Shown here: one piece after another, positions 62,396 to 64,000 of the stretch | How positions within the stretch are numbered: position 1 is the first letter of the stretch | Layout of the letters: the number at the start of each line of letters is the position of its first letter | Origin: Thioalkalivibrio sp. ALJ16 | GTDB lineage: Bacteria; Pseudomonadota; Gammaproteobacteria; Ectothiorhodospirales; Ectothiorhodospiraceae | DNA length: 64,000 bases | Assembly: GCF_000377345.1 (NCBI RefSeq) | Contig: NZ_KB898039.1 | Coordinates: 203,565 to 267,564, forward strand | Reading direction: 5' to 3' | Notes under the pieces: generated by a model | Seen by the model: only the letters and a program-made list of their open reading frames with translations | Told to the model about the DNA's origin: nothing | The model's database searches: none | Made by a program: the position numbers and the translations under genes

Positions 62396-62999
62396 GTTGC
62401 TGACCCGGCGCATCGACCAGCGCCTGCCGGATTTCCGCCCGGTGTTCGAGGAGGCCGCTGACGAGTACGAACTGCCCGCCGACCTGCTGGCCGCGCTGGC
62501 CTACCAGGAGTCGCACTGGGATCCGCTGGCGCGCAGTCCCACCGGGGTGCGCGGGATGATGATGCTGACCCAGCGCACCGCGCAGGAGCTCGGGATCGAG
62601 GATCGCCTGGATCCGGAGCAGAGCATTCGTGGCGGCGCGCGCTACCTGCGCCAGATGCACGAGCGCCTGGACGCAGACATCCCGGAACCGGACCGTACCT
62701 ATCTCGCGCTGGCCAGCTACAACATCGGCCGCGGGCATCTGCTGGACGCGCGGCGCCTGGCGAGAGAACTGGACCGCGATCCAGACCGCTGGGCGGACAT
62801 GCGCGAAGTGCTGCCGTTGCTGACCGAGGAACGCTATTACCGCGATCTGCGGTTCGGCTACGCCCGCGGTTACCAGCCGGTGTACTACGTGCAGCGCATC
62901 CGCAACTACCGCGCCGTCATCCGGCCCGTCTTCGTGGGGGACGAGGTCGCCGCGGACGGGCCGACGCCGTCTATCCTCTCGCGGCTGCTGTCGGACTGA
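62394..62999 (+). pseudogene. mltF: 5'-truncated lytic transglycosylase F
   Basis: The 201 residues match the C-terminal SLT domain of MltF, with the catalytic Glu in LAYQESHWDPLA, TGVRGMMMLTQRTA and GYARGYQPVYYV. Full-length MltF is about 480 to 520 residues; the signal peptide and substrate-binding-protein-like domain are gone. The join to repeat unit C is sharp. The catalytic domain itself has no stop or frameshift, but lacking export it is probably inactive. TTG at 62394 is just the first possible start. Confidence 0.85.
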
Positions 63000-63222
63000 G
63001 CGGGCCGCCGGTCAATGGAAACAAGGTGGGTGTCCTCTTCTTCCTCCTAACCAGCCGGTGTACTACGTCCAGCGCATCCGCAACTACCGTGCCGTGATCC
63101 GGCCCGCCTTCGTGGGGGACGAGGTCGCCGTGGACAGGCTGGCGCCGTCTATCTTCTCGTGGCTGCTGTCGGACTGAGCGGGCCGCCGGTCAATGGAAAC
63201 AAGGTGGGTGTCCTCTTCTTCC
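62873..63222 (+). repeat. Tandem duplication of the mltF 3' end
   Basis: Bases 62873-63044 and 63051-63222 are near-identical copies offset by 178 bases, covering the last codons of mltF, its stop, and the GGTGGGTGTCCTCTTCTTCC that follows. A handful of substitutions separate the copies, so the event is not very recent. The second copy has no start codon and is not a gene. Confidence 0.9.
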
Positions 63223-63335
63223 GTCCTCTTAGCTTGGACTTTTCGGCCCGAAAATTGGCCGTTTAAGCGCTTATGGCCCCCCGGGAGAGGGCGCGTGCCC
63301 TTTACATTCAGCGGCTTATCGAGGTCCGACCCCGT
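63206..63335 (+). repeat. Structured repeat unit D
   Basis: Starts GGGTGTCCTCTT (63206), has CTTTTCGGCCCGAAAATTGG, TTGGCCGTTTAAGCGC (63255-63270), a GGGCGCGTGCCC hairpin and GAGGTCCGACCCCGT (63321-63335). It is the clearest complete unit. Confidence 0.85.
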
Positions 63336-63401
63336 AGGGTCGTAGGGAATAAGGATGTCCGTTCGGCGGGGTCTCGACCAAGAACGAAGCGCGCAGAAAG
63401 T

Positions 63402-63527
63402 GGGTGTCCTCTTCCTCCGTTTCGGCCCTTTTTAGGCCGGAAATTGGCCGTTTAAGCGCCTGTGTTGCCTCGTACTAGGAGGCTAACGCTCTATATTCCG
63501 CGATTTATCGAGGTCCGACCCCGTTTT
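63402..63527 (+). repeat. Structured repeat unit E
   Basis: Starts GGGTGTCCTCTT (63402), has TTGGCCGTTTAAGCGC (63444-63459), GCCTC/GAGGC hairpin, GCTAAC and GAGGTCCGACCCCGTTTT (63510-63527). It is the closest relative of unit A and gives the empty site for the IS481 insertion. Confidence 0.85.
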
Positions 63528-63721
63528 GCACTTGCTCTACTCGCAAGCGGAAAAGCTGGTCTGCGTTGACGCTTTTGTTGGGCCAGTTACCTCCATGATC
63601 GTTCCGTTTTCAATGCAAGGATGTACGTTCGAAACGCAGGGTGAACTTCCCATTTAGCGCTCTGCATCTCATTCCACCTTGAGGGCTGAACAAAATGAGG
63701 GTCATCCAAGAAGGTAATATG
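63528..63721. other. Non-coding stretch before the IS3 element
   Basis: About 190 A/T-richer bases with no credible gene, RNA or repeat that I recognise. Confidence 0.5.
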
Positions 63722-64000
63722 TGTGCTGGTCTAATTTTCGTGGACACCTCGATCGGTGGAATGATTGGGATCTGATCGAGGAGACGATATGGGACGCAGG
63801 AATTTTGATCCGGAGTACAAGCTTCGGGTGGCCCGGATGGTGGTGGATGAGGGCCAGAGTGTGCCGCAAGTGGTGCGGGACACCGGGGTGGGCGAGACGG
63901 CCGTTCGGCGCTGGGTCGAGCAACTCAAGGCGGATCGTGCCGGGGAGGCCGGCGATGGCCGGCCTTTGACGCCGGAGCAGCGACGGATCCGGGAGCTGGA
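63722..64000 (+). mobile_element. IS3-family insertion sequence, left end only
   Basis: The left end TGTGCTGGTCTAATTTTCGT, followed by GGACACC, fits IS3-family termini. A first transposase gene starts at 63789. The element continues past the window, so completeness and target duplication cannot be judged. Confidence 0.75.
63789..64000 (+). CDS. IS3-family transposase OrfA, 3'-truncated by window edge
   Basis: The visible 70 residues are an IS3 OrfA-type helix-turn-helix protein: MGRRNFDPEYKLRVARMVVD, then TGVGETAVRRWVEQ and LTPEQRRIRELE, the start of the leucine-zipper-like region. OrfB (the DDE part) should follow by programmed frameshift outside the window. Confidence 0.88.
   Translation, partial: MGRRNFDPEYKLRVARMVVDEGQSVPQVVRDTGVGETAVRRWVEQLKADRAGEAGDGRPLTPEQRRIREL

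Noticed and set aside
63051..63222. Second mltF gene
   Set aside because: It is a duplicated 3' fragment without a start codon or the catalytic residues.
59480..63527. Integron gene-cassette array with attC sites
   Set aside because: GCTTAAC in unit A fits one attC box, but the required partner (GTTRRRY) is not matched, no integrase is present and the units are not conserved in the attC way.

Overview
The window looks like a chromosomal segment of a GC-rich, sulfur-oxidising, autotrophic gammaproteobacterium. The best guess is a Thioalkalivibrio-like member of the Ectothiorhodospiraceae; this is inferred, since no 16S gene is present. The pointers are a Tat-exported flavocytochrome c sulfide dehydrogenase, three exported DsrE-fold proteins, a rhodanese-like protein, a carboxysome shell gene (csoS1D) and the gammaproteobacterial order metY-rimP-nusA-infB-rbfA-truB-rpsO-pnp.

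Bases 1-28130 are conserved housekeeping on the + strand: the 3' part of folP, then glmM, tpiA, secG, tRNA-Leu(GAG), a complete 14-gene complex I operon (nuoA-N) ending in a DUF2818 gene, an initiator tRNA, and the transcription/translation cluster rimP to pnp. Promoter-like sites precede tpiA, nuoA, the initiator tRNA and rpsO. Strong hairpins separate the blocks.

Bases 28190-44000 hold short operons on both strands: a PmtA-like methyltransferase; a circularly permuted ATP-grasp/alpha-E pair converging on an Anbu-type proteasome homologue; tandem exported histidine phosphatases; a host-attachment family protein; a GNAT enzyme; YajD; a lipoprotein hydrolase with a Gcr-type membrane protein; csoS1D with a NUDIX hydrolase; and two convergent paralogues that join a lipase-like domain to a TlpA-type thioredoxin.

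Bases 43700-59500 carry signalling and sulfur genes: a TetR-DsrE-DsrE operon with a palindromic operator, a diguanylate cyclase, a DrrAB-type ABC exporter, mscL, a transporter lacking its front half, a third DsrE protein, an ammonium-transporter/PAS/GGDEF/EAL fusion, fccAB, a GDT1/TMEM165-family gene behind a manganese (yybP-ykoY) riboswitch, and a rhodanese.

Bases 59480-64000 are a scarred accessory region. It contains at least five copies of a structured repeat of about 125 bp (one split by a complete IS481-family element), REP-like hairpin pairs, an AT-richer GNAT gene whose 3' end runs into a repeat, a 5'-truncated mltF whose 3' end is tandemly duplicated, and the left end of an IS3-family element cut by the window edge.
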